Source of the DNA: JAVBLP01 sp031553505
GTDB lineage: Bacteria; Elusimicrobiota; Endomicrobiia; Endomicrobiales; Endomicrobiaceae
Length of the DNA: 64,000 nt
Assembly: GCA_031553505.1 (NCBI GenBank)
Contig: JAVBLP010000016.1
Span: 1-64,000, forward strand
Reading direction: 5' to 3'
The notes beneath the pieces are model-generated. The model saw only the letters and a program-made list of their open reading frames with translations, had not been told where the DNA came from and made no database searches. Made by a program: the position numbers and the translations under genes. Shown one piece after another: positions 1 through 9,200 of the stretch (the stretch's first letter is position 1; the number at the start of each line of letters is the position of its first letter).

Positions 1-255
1 TTTGAAAAAAGCTTCAGAAAGGCCTAAAGAATAATCGTTATTCTTGATTTTTGCGATTACCGCGCTTTCAAATCCGGGTTTTGCCTGCTTTTTATCAAGT
101 GAACGTACTATTAAAGAGATATTTTCAACTTCCGCGTAAGCGCCGGAACATTCTTTGCAATGCGCAAGGTGGCTTTCCAAAGAAGCCGCTTCATCTTTGG
201 ATAATGTTTTGTCTGAGTATTCTTGAAGAATTTTGCGGAAATCTTTGCATTTCAT
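1..255 (-). CDS. Zinc-finger anti-sigma factor, C-terminus cut by window edge
   Basis: The reading frame starts at the ATG whose first four bases (ATGA) overlap the stop codon of the ECF sigma gene, and stays open to the window edge, so only about 85 residues are visible. The N-terminal part carries H-x3-C-x2-C (HLAHCKEC) after an upstream Cys near residue 3, the layout of zf-HC2 anti-sigma domains. The family role is to bind the partner ECF sigma factor and release it on an envelope signal. The overlap implies translational coupling and stoichiometric production. Any transmembrane segment and periplasmic sensor would lie outside the window. Anti-sigma identity rests on the zinc motif plus position; the signal sensed is unknown. 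Confidence 0.8.
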   Translation of the reverse strand, partial: MKCKDFRKILQEYSDKTLSKDEAASLESHLAHCKECSGAYAEVENISLIVRSLDKKQAKPGFESAVIAKIKNNDYSLGLSEAFFK

Positions 256-827
256 AGTAAATTACCCTGTTTTTTCAATAACTTTTTTAATTTTTCCCTT
301 GCCCTGAAAAGCCATACCTTTACTTTATTTACGGATATGTCCATCGCATCGGCAATCTCTTCATACTGCAAATCTTCAATTTCCCTTAAAGTCACAATCA
401 TTTTATACTTTGCGGGAAGCGCCGCTATGCACTGCCTGACAGCTTTTTGCGCTTCTTCCGAAATCAATATCTTTTCCACGTTTGCTTTTTTATCTTCCAA
501 AACGTCTTTTAGCGTTAAATCTTCACCGGCTTTGATTTCAGCGTCAATCGGAAGAGGTGTATTTTTTCTCTTTTTCAGCCCGTTGTAGCACTCGTTTACG
601 GTTATCCTGTACATCCAGGTAGAAAAAGCCGCTTCTTCTTTAAACGAGTTCAAATTTGAATATATCTTCAAAAAAACGTTTTGAGCTATATCATCGCTTT
701 CGGAGGCATTTGCCGTAAAAGAAAAAGCAATATTGTAGACTTTGTCTTTATACCTGCCGATTAAAGACTCAAAAGCTTCAAGATGGCCTTCTTTAGTAAG
801 TTTTACCAGCTGCAAATCGCTTATCAT
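252..827 (-). CDS. ECF-type RNA polymerase sigma factor (RpoE-like)
   Basis: A 191-residue sigma factor of group 4 (ECF) size. Region 2 is visible as ESDDIAQNVFLKIYSNL followed by FSTWMYRITVNECYNG, the core-binding and -10 recognition segments. Region 4 near the C-terminus has LREIEDLQYEEIADAM then the recognition helix VNKVKVWLFRAREKLKK, which contacts the -35 element. The acidic, variable linker lies around residues 90-115. It is immediately upstream of, and overlaps by four bases, a zinc-finger anti-sigma gene, the normal sigma/anti-sigma operon order. Its regulon cannot be read from this window. Confidence 0.93.
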   Translation of the reverse strand: MISDLQLVKLTKEGHLEAFESLIGRYKDKVYNIAFSFTANASESDDIAQNVFLKIYSNLNSFKEEAAFSTWMYRITVNECYNGLKKRKNTPLPIDAEIKAGEDLTLKDVLEDKKANVEKILISEEAQKAVRQCIAALPAKYKMIVTLREIEDLQYEEIADAMDISVNKVKVWLFRAREKLKKLLKKQGNLL

Positions 828-869
828 TTTAAGGCTCTCGTTATATTAGATTCATTTGTATTGAAAATG

Positions 870-1628
870 TTACACATTATTTTTAGATATCTCATACATT
901 ATTATTGATGCCGCAATCGCGGCGTTTAAAGATTCCGCTGAACCCGGCATAGCTATCTTAAAAAGCGAGTCAGCGGCTTTTTCCGTTGACTCTGAAATGC
1001 CTTTGGATTCGTTTCCTATTACAACAGCGCATTTTTTGGGGAATTTTACCGCTTCAAGCCCTTTTTTCACGCTAAGAGAAGACGTGTAAATCTTTACTTT
1101 TTCTTTGCTCATAGCTTTAAAAAGTTCCGGCAGGGAAACTTCATCAATTACCGGTATGTGAAATAGTGAGCCCATAGTTGAGCGCAAAACTTTATCGGAA
1201 TAGATATCGGCGCTTTCTTTGGATACAAACACGCCTTTAGCGCCAAAAGCGTCCGCCGAGCGTATTATTGTACCTAGGTTTCCCGGGTCTTGTATGTTTT
1301 CCAAAACAACAAAAAAACCTTCATTTTTCAGTATGTTTTCAACTGGGTGTTCTTTTTTTTCTACAACGGCTATTATGCCTTGCGGCGTTTGCGTTGATGA
1401 AAGTTTGCCAAAAAGTTTGTCAGAAATAACAAAAGTGTCTGTATTTTCAATAATTTTACCTTTAAAACCTTCGGATATAAACAGCTTCTTTATATTCCAG
1501 CCTTTATATATTTCTTCAATCTGTTTCTGCCCTTCAACAAGAAAAAGCCCGCTTTCTTTACGGTGTTTTTTTTCTTTAAGTGCTAAAGCAGCCTGAAAAG
1601 TATTATTGTGTTGGCTTTCAATTTTCAT
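870..1628 (-). CDS. TrmH-family (SPOUT) RNA 2'-O-methyltransferase
   Basis: A 252-residue protein with the SpoU/TrmH layout: an N-terminal substrate-binding part (about residues 1-95) and a knotted SAM-binding domain. The three family motifs are visible: QDPGNLGTIIRSADAFGA (motif 1, with catalytic-type Asn and Arg), VVIGNESKGIS (motif 2) and AMPGSAESLNAAIAASI (motif 3). Such enzymes methylate ribose 2'-OH in 23S rRNA or tRNA using S-adenosylmethionine. The exact target (RlmB-like or TsnR-like) cannot be fixed from sequence alone. It lies upstream of the sigma gene on the same strand with a 42-base gap, so co-transcription is possible. Confidence 0.9.
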   Translation of the reverse strand: MKIESQHNNTFQAALALKEKKHRKESGLFLVEGQKQIEEIYKGWNIKKLFISEGFKGKIIENTDTFVISDKLFGKLSSTQTPQGIIAVVEKKEHPVENILKNEGFFVVLENIQDPGNLGTIIRSADAFGAKGVFVSKESADIYSDKVLRSTMGSLFHIPVIDEVSLPELFKAMSKEKVKIYTSSLSVKKGLEAVKFPKKCAVVIGNESKGISESTEKAADSLFKIAMPGSAESLNAAIAASIIMYEISKNNV

Positions 1629-1815
1629 AGTGTTTTCCGTTATTTATATTTTTTAAAATCTACCACTTATTTATGAAAAACGCAACACAAAAAGACAAAG
1701 GCATTTTCTTTTATCATCCCGCGCTTAACACCGGATATATATTATTTACAGACCCTGCGGCTCCTGTCCGTAGTTTCTTAACTCGGAGTGGCAAACTAAT
1801 GATTTTTGAATAGTA

Positions 1816-1845
1816 TTAGACAAAAAAAGCCAAAAAATATATAAT
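1816..1845 (+). promoter_or_regulatory. Putative sigma-70 promoter of the antiporter operon
   Basis: TTAGAC and TATAAT separated by 18 bases, ending about 46 bases before the antiporter start. A GGAG ribosome-binding site follows about seven bases before the ATG. The divergent methylase gene lies on the other side. Inference from sequence match only. Confidence 0.55.
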
Positions 1846-1891
1846 TAGCACGTCACAAAACACATTAATCCCTCACTTTTTTGGAGTTTTT

Positions 1892-3391
1892 ATGGATTTT
1901 CCCTTTGAAATAATACTATTTGGCGGAGCGCTGCTTGTTTTTTTCAGCGTTTTCGCAAGCAAAGCATCGGATAAACTGGGCGTTCCGGCTTTGCTTGTTT
2001 TTATGCTTATCGGTATTCTTGCCGGTGTGGAAGGTTTCGGAAAGGTCAGTTTTGATAATTACGCGTCGGCTAACATGATAGGTATCGTGGCTTTGTCGTA
2101 CATACTTTTTTACGGCGGCCTCGGCACAAACTGGAAAGACGTTAAGCCGGTTTTATCTATCGGAGTGGTGCTTGCGACTCTTGGCGTGTTTCTTACGGCG
2201 GTTGTAATGGCGTTTTTCGTAAGCATTATTTTTAAACTCGGCTGGAAAGAATCGTTTTTGCTCGGCGCGATCGTTTCTTCTACAGACGCGGCGGCTGTTT
2301 TTTCAGTATTAAGGTCCAAAAAAATAACTTTAAGCAATAAGCTGCGCTCTTTGCTGGAGTTTGAATCCGCAAGCAATGACCCTATGGCTGTTTTTCTTAC
2401 CGTAAGCGCCCTCATGCTTATAACGACTCCGGGCGAAACGCCCCTTTCGCTGCTTCCCAAATTTTTTCTTGAGATGGGGCTCGGTTTTGGTTTAGGCATC
2501 GTTTTGGGCTGGATATCCGTAAAAATTATTAACAAAATCAATTTAGATTATGACGGCTTGTATCCCGTTTTACTGATGACCTTTGTCCTTTTAATATATT
2601 CTATTTCCACATTTTTGAAAGGAAACGGCTTTTTAGCGGTATACGTAGCCGGCATTATCATAGGAAACAGCCAGTTTATACATAAAAACAGCCTTATACG
2701 GTTTAATGAGGGGCTTGCTTGGCTTATGCAGATTACGATGTTTTTAGCTTTGGGGCTTTTGCTGAAGCCTTCGGAGCTGATACCGTATATAGGCCCTGGC
2801 ATTCTTGCCGCACTTGTGCTAATGTTTATAGCAAGGCCCGCGTGCGTTTTTCTTTGTACTTTATTTACGAAACTGCGTTTTAACGAAAAAATGATGATTT
2901 CGTGGGTCGGCTTGCGCGGCGCGGTTCCTATTATTTTGTCGACATTCCCTTTTGTTTACGGGATCGCGGACGCGAATAAGATTTTTAACATAGTGTTCTT
3001 TGTGGTGTTTTTATCGGCGCTTACGCAGGGCGTTTCGCTTGGCAAAGTTTCGGACTTTCTTAAACTGAGCAAGCCTTTAAAGTCAAAAAAGCGTTATCCT
3101 ATAGAATTTGAGCAGATGGACGGAATAAATGCCGATTTGTTTGAAATTATAGTGCCGAATGAATCTCAGGCGATAGGAAGAAAAATAGTGGAGCTGCAGC
3201 TTCCGCGGAAAAGCCTTGTGGCTTTAATTTCCCGCGGGGACAGGTTTTTGATACCGAACGGTTCCACCGTTGTTGAAGACGGCGACGTGTTTTTGGCTCT
3301 TGGCACCAATGACGACCTTGCCGAAATACAGAAAGTGCTCAATAAACAAAAAGAAGATAAAGAAGTTAAGGAAGAAACGGGGGAAAAATGA
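1892..3391 (+). CDS. NhaP2/CvrA-type monovalent cation/proton antiporter with C-terminal TrkA-C domain
   Basis: A 499-residue CPA1-type antiporter. Residues about 5-390 are highly hydrophobic, with roughly twelve predicted membrane helices. The ion-binding region shows EFESASNDPMAVFLT, matching the S/G-x-N-D-P motif of NhaP2-type exchangers. WVGLRGAVPIILSTFPF resembles a conserved late helix. Residues about 410-485 (ending in EDGDVFLALG) form a TrkA-C/RCK_C ligand-binding domain, which in relatives gates activity. It probably exchanges K+ or Na+ for protons across the inner membrane for pH and ion homeostasis. The ion preference is not readable. Its stop codon overlaps the start of the next gene (ATGA), beginning a coupled three-gene run. 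Confidence 0.88.
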   Translation: MDFPFEIILFGGALLVFFSVFASKASDKLGVPALLVFMLIGILAGVEGFGKVSFDNYASANMIGIVALSYILFYGGLGTNWKDVKPVLSIGVVLATLGVFLTAVVMAFFVSIIFKLGWKESFLLGAIVSSTDAAAVFSVLRSKKITLSNKLRSLLEFESASNDPMAVFLTVSALMLITTPGETPLSLLPKFFLEMGLGFGLGIVLGWISVKIINKINLDYDGLYPVLLMTFVLLIYSISTFLKGNGFLAVYVAGIIIGNSQFIHKNSLIRFNEGLAWLMQITMFLALGLLLKPSELIPYIGPGILAALVLMFIARPACVFLCTLFTKLRFNEKMMISWVGLRGAVPIILSTFPFVYGIADANKIFNIVFFVVFLSALTQGVSLGKVSDFLKLSKPLKSKKRYPIEFEQMDGINADLFEIIVPNESQAIGRKIVELQLPRKSLVALISRGDRFLIPNGSTVVEDGDVFLALGTNDDLAEIQKVLNKQKEDKEVKEETGEK

Positions 3392-3996
3392 AGAAACTGG
3401 CGGCAGCGGTGGTTGTGTCATTATTTGTGGCGGCGTCAAACGCCTGGGCGTTAAGTTTAATACCCAAAATCGGCGTTGACATACCGACATCAGTAGATTA
3501 TGACAAGGGGCCGGATAACGATACCAAAAGAGGTTACAATATCGCGGCTGAATTGCGCGGCAGTATAAGCAATTATTTCGTGTGGGGCGCGGGGCTTGAA
3601 TATAATCTGCCAAGGGGCTTGCATGATGTTCACGGCGACACCGATTTTTCTTTCCTTCCGGTTTACGTGTCCATGCTTTTTTACCCTTTCGGCGAATGGG
3701 ACAAAATAAAACCTTACTTTAAAGCAAGCGTAGGGTACAGCATTTTAGCTACAAATGATATGGGAAGCGATATGACCGGCGGCATTTACTGGGGCGGCGG
3801 AATAGGCGCGGAATATCACAACTTTGTCGGTGAGTTCTTTGTTTCAAGGTACAGCGGAGAGTTTAAAAACCCCGAAACCGTTGAAATGGGATACACAAAG
3901 ATGGGCTTTACGCTGGGATATAAGTTAGACCTTAAAAATATTTTTAAATCGTCATCATCTGATGAAACTACGGGAGAAGAACAGACAAATGAGTAA
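3388..3996 (+). CDS. Small outer-membrane beta-barrel protein
   Basis: A 202-residue protein with a clear signal peptide ([21 protein letters not shown], cleavage after about residue 20-21). The mature part is made of alternating-pattern strands rich in Tyr, Gly and Phe, such as [13 protein letters not shown] and [17 protein letters not shown], typical of eight-stranded OmpA/OmpW-like barrels. A polar tail of about 20 residues ([12 protein letters not shown]) follows the last strand. The start has a GGGGGA ribosome-binding site and overlaps the antiporter stop by four bases; its own end overlaps the pgi start by eight bases. I do not recognise a specific subfamily. Function beyond an outer-membrane location is unknown. 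Confidence 0.75.
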   Translation: MKKLAAAVVVSLFVAASNAWALSLIPKIGVDIPTSVDYDKGPDNDTKRGYNIAAELRGSISNYFVWGAGLEYNLPRGLHDVHGDTDFSFLPVYVSMLFYPFGEWDKIKPYFKASVGYSILATNDMGSDMTGGIYWGGGIGAEYHNFVGEFFVSRYSGEFKNPETVEMGYTKMGFTLGYKLDLKNIFKSSSSDETTGEEQTNE

Positions 3997-5632
3997 ATTT
4001 GAACTTACGCAGACAGCGCAGTGGGCAGGCCTCCAGAAGCACCGCAACGAAAACAAAAACCTTCACATGAAGGATTTATTCAAAGACCAGAACAGGTTTA
4101 AAGAGTTTTCTCTTTATAACGAGGAACTCGGCATAACTTTTGATTATTCAAAAAACATTGTAAATTCAGATATTTTTAAACTTTTACTTGAGCTTGCGAA
4201 AGCCGCAAAGATAAACGAACACGCAAAAGAGATGTTTTCCGGAAAAAAGATAAACTGGACCGAAAAAAGGGCGGTTTTGCATACGGCTTTAAGAAACAGA
4301 AGCAATACTCCCGTGCTTGTTGACGGCAAAGACGTTATGCCGGAAATTAACGCCGTTTTAAAAAAGATGGAGAAATTTAGCGCCGATTTAAGAAATGGCA
4401 GCTGGAAAGGCGCTACAGGCAAAAAGATAACCGATGTTGTAAATATAGGTATCGGCGGCTCGGATTTGGGCCCAAAAATGGTGTGCGAAGCATTGAAATA
4501 CTACGCGGACGGCCCGAACGTGCATTTTGTATCTAACATTGACGGCGCAGATATTTATGAAACGCTGAAAAAGCTTGAGCCTGAAACAACTTTGTTTATA
4601 GTCGCTTCCAAAACATTCACAACGCTTGAAACTATAACTAACGCTTTGTCCGCCAGGGAATGGCTTGTAAAAAAACTTGGTGATAAAGCCGTAGCCAACC
4701 ATTTTGTGGCGCTTTCAACCAATGAAAAGAAAGTTAAAGAGTTCGGCATAGATGCCGCGAATATGTTTGAGTTTTGGGATTTTGTCGGCGGAAGGTACTC
4801 TTTGTGGTCCGCGATAGGCCTGCCTATAGCGTGTTCCATAGGCTTTGACAAGTTTACGGAGCTTTTAGAAGGCGCGCATTATGCGGATAACCATTTCTTA
4901 AACGCCCCGTACGAAAAAAATATCCCCGTTATAATGGCTTTGCTTGGCGTTTGGTATAACAACTTTTTTGACGCTTCAAGCCACGCGGTTTTGCCTTACA
5001 GCCAGTATTTGCACAGGTTTACCGCGTATTTGCAGCAGGGCGATATGGAAAGCAACGGAAAAACAATAAATTTTGAAGGCGAAAGGGTAGATTACCAGAC
5101 CGGCCCTATAATCTGGGGAGAACCCGGAACTAACGGACAGCACTCTTTTTACCAGCTTATACACCAGGGCACTAAGTTTATCCCTTGCGATTTTATAGGT
5201 TTTGTAAACCCTCCTGAAAGAGTAGGCGACCATCATGAAAAACTTATGGCAAACTATTTTGCCCAGACCGAAGCCTTGGCTTTCGGCCTTACAAAGGAAG
5301 AAGTTATAGCTAATTTAATAAAAAGCGGCGCTTCAAAAGAAGACATAGAAATGCTTGCGCCCCATAAGGTGTTTGAAGGCAACAAACCTACGAACAGCAT
5401 ACTTATAAATGAGCTTACCCCCAAAACGCTTGGCGCTTTGATAGCTTTTTACGAGCACAAAATTTTTGCCCAGGGAATTATCTGGAGGGTCAACAGTTTT
5501 GACCAGTGGGGAGTAGAGCTTGGCAAAGTTTTAGCCAATGTCATTCTTCCGGAGCTGGAAGGCAAGGCTGAAAACAACCACGACATTTCCACAAAAAGTT
5601 TGATAAAAACTTTTGTCAAGGAAAAAACCTAA
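3989..5632 (+). CDS. pgi: Glucose-6-phosphate isomerase
   Basis: Interconverts glucose-6-phosphate and fructose-6-phosphate in glycolysis and gluconeogenesis, in the cytoplasm. From the chosen start the protein is 547 residues, essentially the length of E. coli Pgi. The first SIS sugar-phosphate loop appears as [13 protein letters not shown]. Both family signatures are present: [13 protein letters not shown], and [11 protein letters not shown] near the C-terminus with the catalytic-type Lys. The open frame extends nine codons further upstream, but the ATG used here has a GGGAGAAG ribosome-binding site at good spacing and gives the normal N-terminus. It overlaps the preceding barrel gene by eight bases. 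Confidence 0.97.
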   Translation: MSKFELTQTAQWAGLQKHRNENKNLHMKDLFKDQNRFKEFSLYNEELGITFDYSKNIVNSDIFKLLLELAKAAKINEHAKEMFSGKKINWTEKRAVLHTALRNRSNTPVLVDGKDVMPEINAVLKKMEKFSADLRNGSWKGATGKKITDVVNIGIGGSDLGPKMVCEALKYYADGPNVHFVSNIDGADIYETLKKLEPETTLFIVASKTFTTLETITNALSAREWLVKKLGDKAVANHFVALSTNEKKVKEFGIDAANMFEFWDFVGGRYSLWSAIGLPIACSIGFDKFTELLEGAHYADNHFLNAPYEKNIPVIMALLGVWYNNFFDASSHAVLPYSQYLHRFTAYLQQGDMESNGKTINFEGERVDYQTGPIIWGEPGTNGQHSFYQLIHQGTKFIPCDFIGFVNPPERVGDHHEKLMANYFAQTEALAFGLTKEEVIANLIKSGASKEDIEMLAPHKVFEGNKPTNSILINELTPKTLGALIAFYEHKIFAQGIIWRVNSFDQWGVELGKVLANVILPELEGKAENNHDISTKSLIKTFVKEKT

Positions 5633-5664
5633 AATAAATTCACAAGTTTTTCACACGTAAATCA

Positions 5665-5693
5665 TTGCAAAATCAATGAGTTTGCTGTATATT
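5665..5693 (+). promoter_or_regulatory. Sigma-70 promoter placed for a leaderless transcript
   Basis: TTGCAA, 17-base spacer, TATATT. The -10 box ends only six bases before an ATG, so transcription would start at or next to the start codon. No Shine-Dalgarno sequence is present. This decides the start of the following gene. Confidence 0.65.
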
Positions 5694-5699
5694 TCTAAC

Positions 5700-6191
5700 A
5701 TGAAAACAAGAAAATCCGTATCCATCATGATAAGCCTGTTCATGTTTCTGCAATTGCTTGCGGGCATTTGTTCCGCCAGCGGCATTTACGGGTTTTGCGT
5801 GCAAAGCGGCATCGCGGGTTATTACAGTTCTTTTTCAAGCAAAGCTTTTGAAATGGTAAATATGGTTTTTGATATGTCCGGAATGCAGACGGCAAAGAAG
5901 GAAGTTCCCGCGGATACACAAAAGAAAGCGGACCAGTCCCAAACCGCCATACTGCCTGATACCCAATATAAAAAAATAGTTAAAAATTCAATCATTTTTC
6001 AAGGCGATGTTTTGACATATTTTAATAAAGAGATATATATGCCGGCAGTTTACAGCAAAACAGCGGCACAGTCTTTCATATGGATGATTCTTCTGATTTC
6101 TATGCTTCTCTTTGCGATAAGAAAAAAAGACGGTTATGTGTCTCTAACACACAATAATATAGTTGTGTTAAAACACCCGGTTTACATCTAA
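5700..6191 (+). CDS. Small exported or membrane protein, unknown function
   Basis: I do not recognise the family. From the start set by the adjacent promoter it is 163 residues. Residues about 7-27 form a hydrophobic signal or anchor segment (ISLFMFLQLLAGICSASG). A polar stretch (about 65-90, rich in Lys, Gln and Asp) follows, and a second membrane helix (FIWMILLISMLLFAIRKK) lies near residue 135-152 before a short basic tail. It appears monocistronic: its own promoter upstream and a perfect hairpin terminator whose left arm lies inside the last codons. The in-frame ATG eight codons upstream lies between the -35 and -10 boxes and is unlikely to be used. Confidence 0.6.
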   Translation: MKTRKSVSIMISLFMFLQLLAGICSASGIYGFCVQSGIAGYYSSFSSKAFEMVNMVFDMSGMQTAKKEVPADTQKKADQSQTAILPDTQYKKIVKNSIIFQGDVLTYFNKEIYMPAVYSKTAAQSFIWMILLISMLLFAIRKKDGYVSLTHNNIVVLKHPVYI

Positions 6192-6208
6192 ACCGGGTGT
6201 TTTCTTTG
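6170..6208 (+). terminator. Rho-independent terminator overlapping the gene end
   Basis: A perfect 15-base-pair inverted repeat (arms 6170-6184 and 6189-6203, core ACACCCGGTTTA) with a four-base loop and a T-rich 3' side. The stop codon lies at the start of the right arm. Confidence 0.9.
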
Positions 6209-6247
6209 TCAAATATAATATAAAAATACCTTTAGGGGGAATGCATC

Positions 6248-9200
6248 ATGATGAATTTGTTTAAGAAATTAAAGTTTACAAAGGCGGTAGCATTGGTTAC
6301 CGCGGTATGTTTTTCCGTGTCGATTTTTACCACAAGCGGTTTTGCGGCCCCGGTTGCCGCGGTTATGCCGCAGGCGCAGAACGTAAATTTGGCGCCTTCG
6401 TTAAATCCCGCCAACTTTGTAATTCCTTTTAATATAGGAAGGGTTACGGATTCAGTAAATTTCAAAAGCGGCAGGGTTGTTGTGCAGATACAGGATTTGC
6501 ACGCGCACGCGGAAACCCAGCGAAATATCGCAAGCATACTTTCGATGCTTGATTCGAAATATAAAGTCAAAAACATATATGTTGAAGGCGCCTTCGGACA
6601 GGTAAACACCGGGTGGATTGGCGGCATAAATGACGCTTCCGTTGTAGAAAATATGGTAGATAAAGGCGTTTTGAGCGGCGCGGAGTATTACTCCGTAAAA
6701 TCCGGCAAGCCCCAAATCCTTAAGGGCATAGAAAACAGAAAAATTTATTTGGAAAACTTTAACAGGCTTGTGCAGATTGAAGCCCAAAAAGGCGAAATAA
6801 AGAACGCATTTCCCGAAATAAGAAATATACTTTCCTACTTAACAAGCCAGGCGTACGGCAGGGAAAATAAAAAGATAGACAATGTAGTGAAAAAGTATAA
6901 AGCCGGCAAAATCTCTTTTGAAAAATACTTTTCTTTTATAGCTAAAAAAGCCAAAAAGCAGGATGTTTACTTCGGTTTTTACCCTTCTATAACGCTTTTG
7001 GCGGACATTGTAAACACGCAGAATAAGCTTAACAGAAACAAAATCAACTCGCAGCTTGCAGATTTTGTAAACGACCTTAAAGCAGAAATTTCCTTTGCGG
7101 AATATAAAGAGCTTATGGATTACTCCGCGGCAGCGGAAACGGAAGGCATTTTTTATTTTAGAATTGCAGAACTCTATAATAAAGGCGGCTACAGCGGCAA
7201 ATATCCAGAACTTGCAAAATTTTTTCATTTTATAAGCTTAAACCAGGCTATCAATCCTTTGGATTTGGTAAGCGAAGAAAGAGCCCTTTTGTGGGAAGTT
7301 AAAAGTAACGCTTCCGTAAGCGACAGGGAAGAAGAACTTGTTTTTTTAAGCAATTTTATAGATTTAATGGAAGGCTTTTTAGACAATAAAATATCCGCTC
7401 CGGAATATAAATATTTTGAAAGGGAACTGCCGAGGTTTAAAAATGTCTGGGCAAAATACACCGGCATGCAGGAACTGCCTAATATAGAACAGTACTATTC
7501 CTTATTTGAAGGTTTCCATAAAGCTAATATCGAAAGAAACAATATATTCGTGAAAGAAATAACCGGCGCTCTGCCTAAAACCGACAATGCAAATATTATA
7601 TTTTCAAAAGATATGGTGATGACGGACGCCGCAGGCCTGCTTGCGGGCGCTAAAGAAATAGACATTGTAATAACCGGCGGTTTCCACACGCAGGACGTTT
7701 CGCTCGTACTGCAGAATATGAAGCAAAGCTATGTAGTAATTACGCCAAACGTAACGCAGGATACGAAACTTTCCGAACTGTTATACTCAGACAGCGTAGC
7801 GCGCATATCAAAGTTTATCCCGGCTAACGCTTTTAAAGACCTTTTAGCTTCAGAAGCTTTTAAAGTCGCAAATAATCCGCAGCAGGCGCTTAATGTTTTG
7901 GCGGGAACGGCGCTTTCAAAAACCGTTTTGGACAGGTTTGCGGATGAAAACGGCGGATTTGTCCTTTATGATGACATAAACAATTTTGTGCGAAACAATC
8001 CGGAGCTGCAAAAAGAACTTAAAAACAAAGGAATTGAAAATTTAAGCGTTTCTAACGCGAAAGCAACGGAAAACGGCAACTATGAGTTAACTTTTAAATA
8101 TGATGACGCGGCAAAAAAGCAGTTTGCTGAAGATACATACAAAATAACCCAGCAAGGCGCGTACAATTTAAAAAATGCCGCGCAGTATGACGCGGAAAAA
8201 ATTGAAAAATCCAGCGGCGCTAATCTTGTCATTGAAACAGCCGCTATTACAGGCTTTGCAATTGGGGCATTAATATTTGCTATTGCGGGGATGCAGTTTT
8301 TTGCTCTGGGCGCGATAGCCGCTATTGCGGGTAATTTTATGGCAATAGGCTTTTCGCTGGCTTCGCACGGCAACGCAAAATATGTACAAAACGCGCTTAC
8401 GCAAGCAAACAGATATGTAAAGTTTGTAAAACAATACGGCAACGATCAGCAGCTGCAGAATGAAAAAGACCGGTTTATAGCCGAATTGAAAAATACATAT
8501 GCCGGAAAAATCGGCGAAATCAGGGATGACGCGGATCTGGATACCATAGCGGAAGTCAGGGGCGGCGTGATTTATGTTAATGCCATAGCGTTAAAATTCT
8601 TAAACGAACATCACAGAAACGTAGTAAAAAACATACTTGTTAACCATGAAATGACTCACGTTAAAGGAATTAAAAGCGAATTTATTGCCAACTTAAGGAC
8701 AAGCATCAGTTATGCGAATATTGCTAATATTTTTTACAAATTTGTCGAATCAAACGCGGAAATCGCATTGCTGAACTTCACAAAAGCATTAAATAACTAC
8801 AATGCGATGAAAGAAATAATCACCCGCGACGGTTTCAGACTTGTGGCGATGTTAGACGTTCTTGAAGCGATTGAAAATATGCTTCCTTACATTGAAAGCG
8901 ATGAACAGGCTTTTACGTCAGTGACCGGCGATATGATAAGAGAAGTTTTGATTGATTTGGAAAAATCCGGCATGAGAAATCTTATCGAAAATCCAATAGT
9001 TTTTGATATGGCATTAAAACACAGAGATGATTTGTACACGGAAAGAAGGATGTTCAGCAAAAAACCGTATGAAAAAATTGATTACGGCAAATTTAACCTG
9101 CATAGAAGCCAGCAGGATACTGAAAGATTATACGCAAGCCTTGTTGAAAGATATGGCATTTCCCGGTTTGAAGAATCTGTTGCCAATCTGCGTCTTGCCG

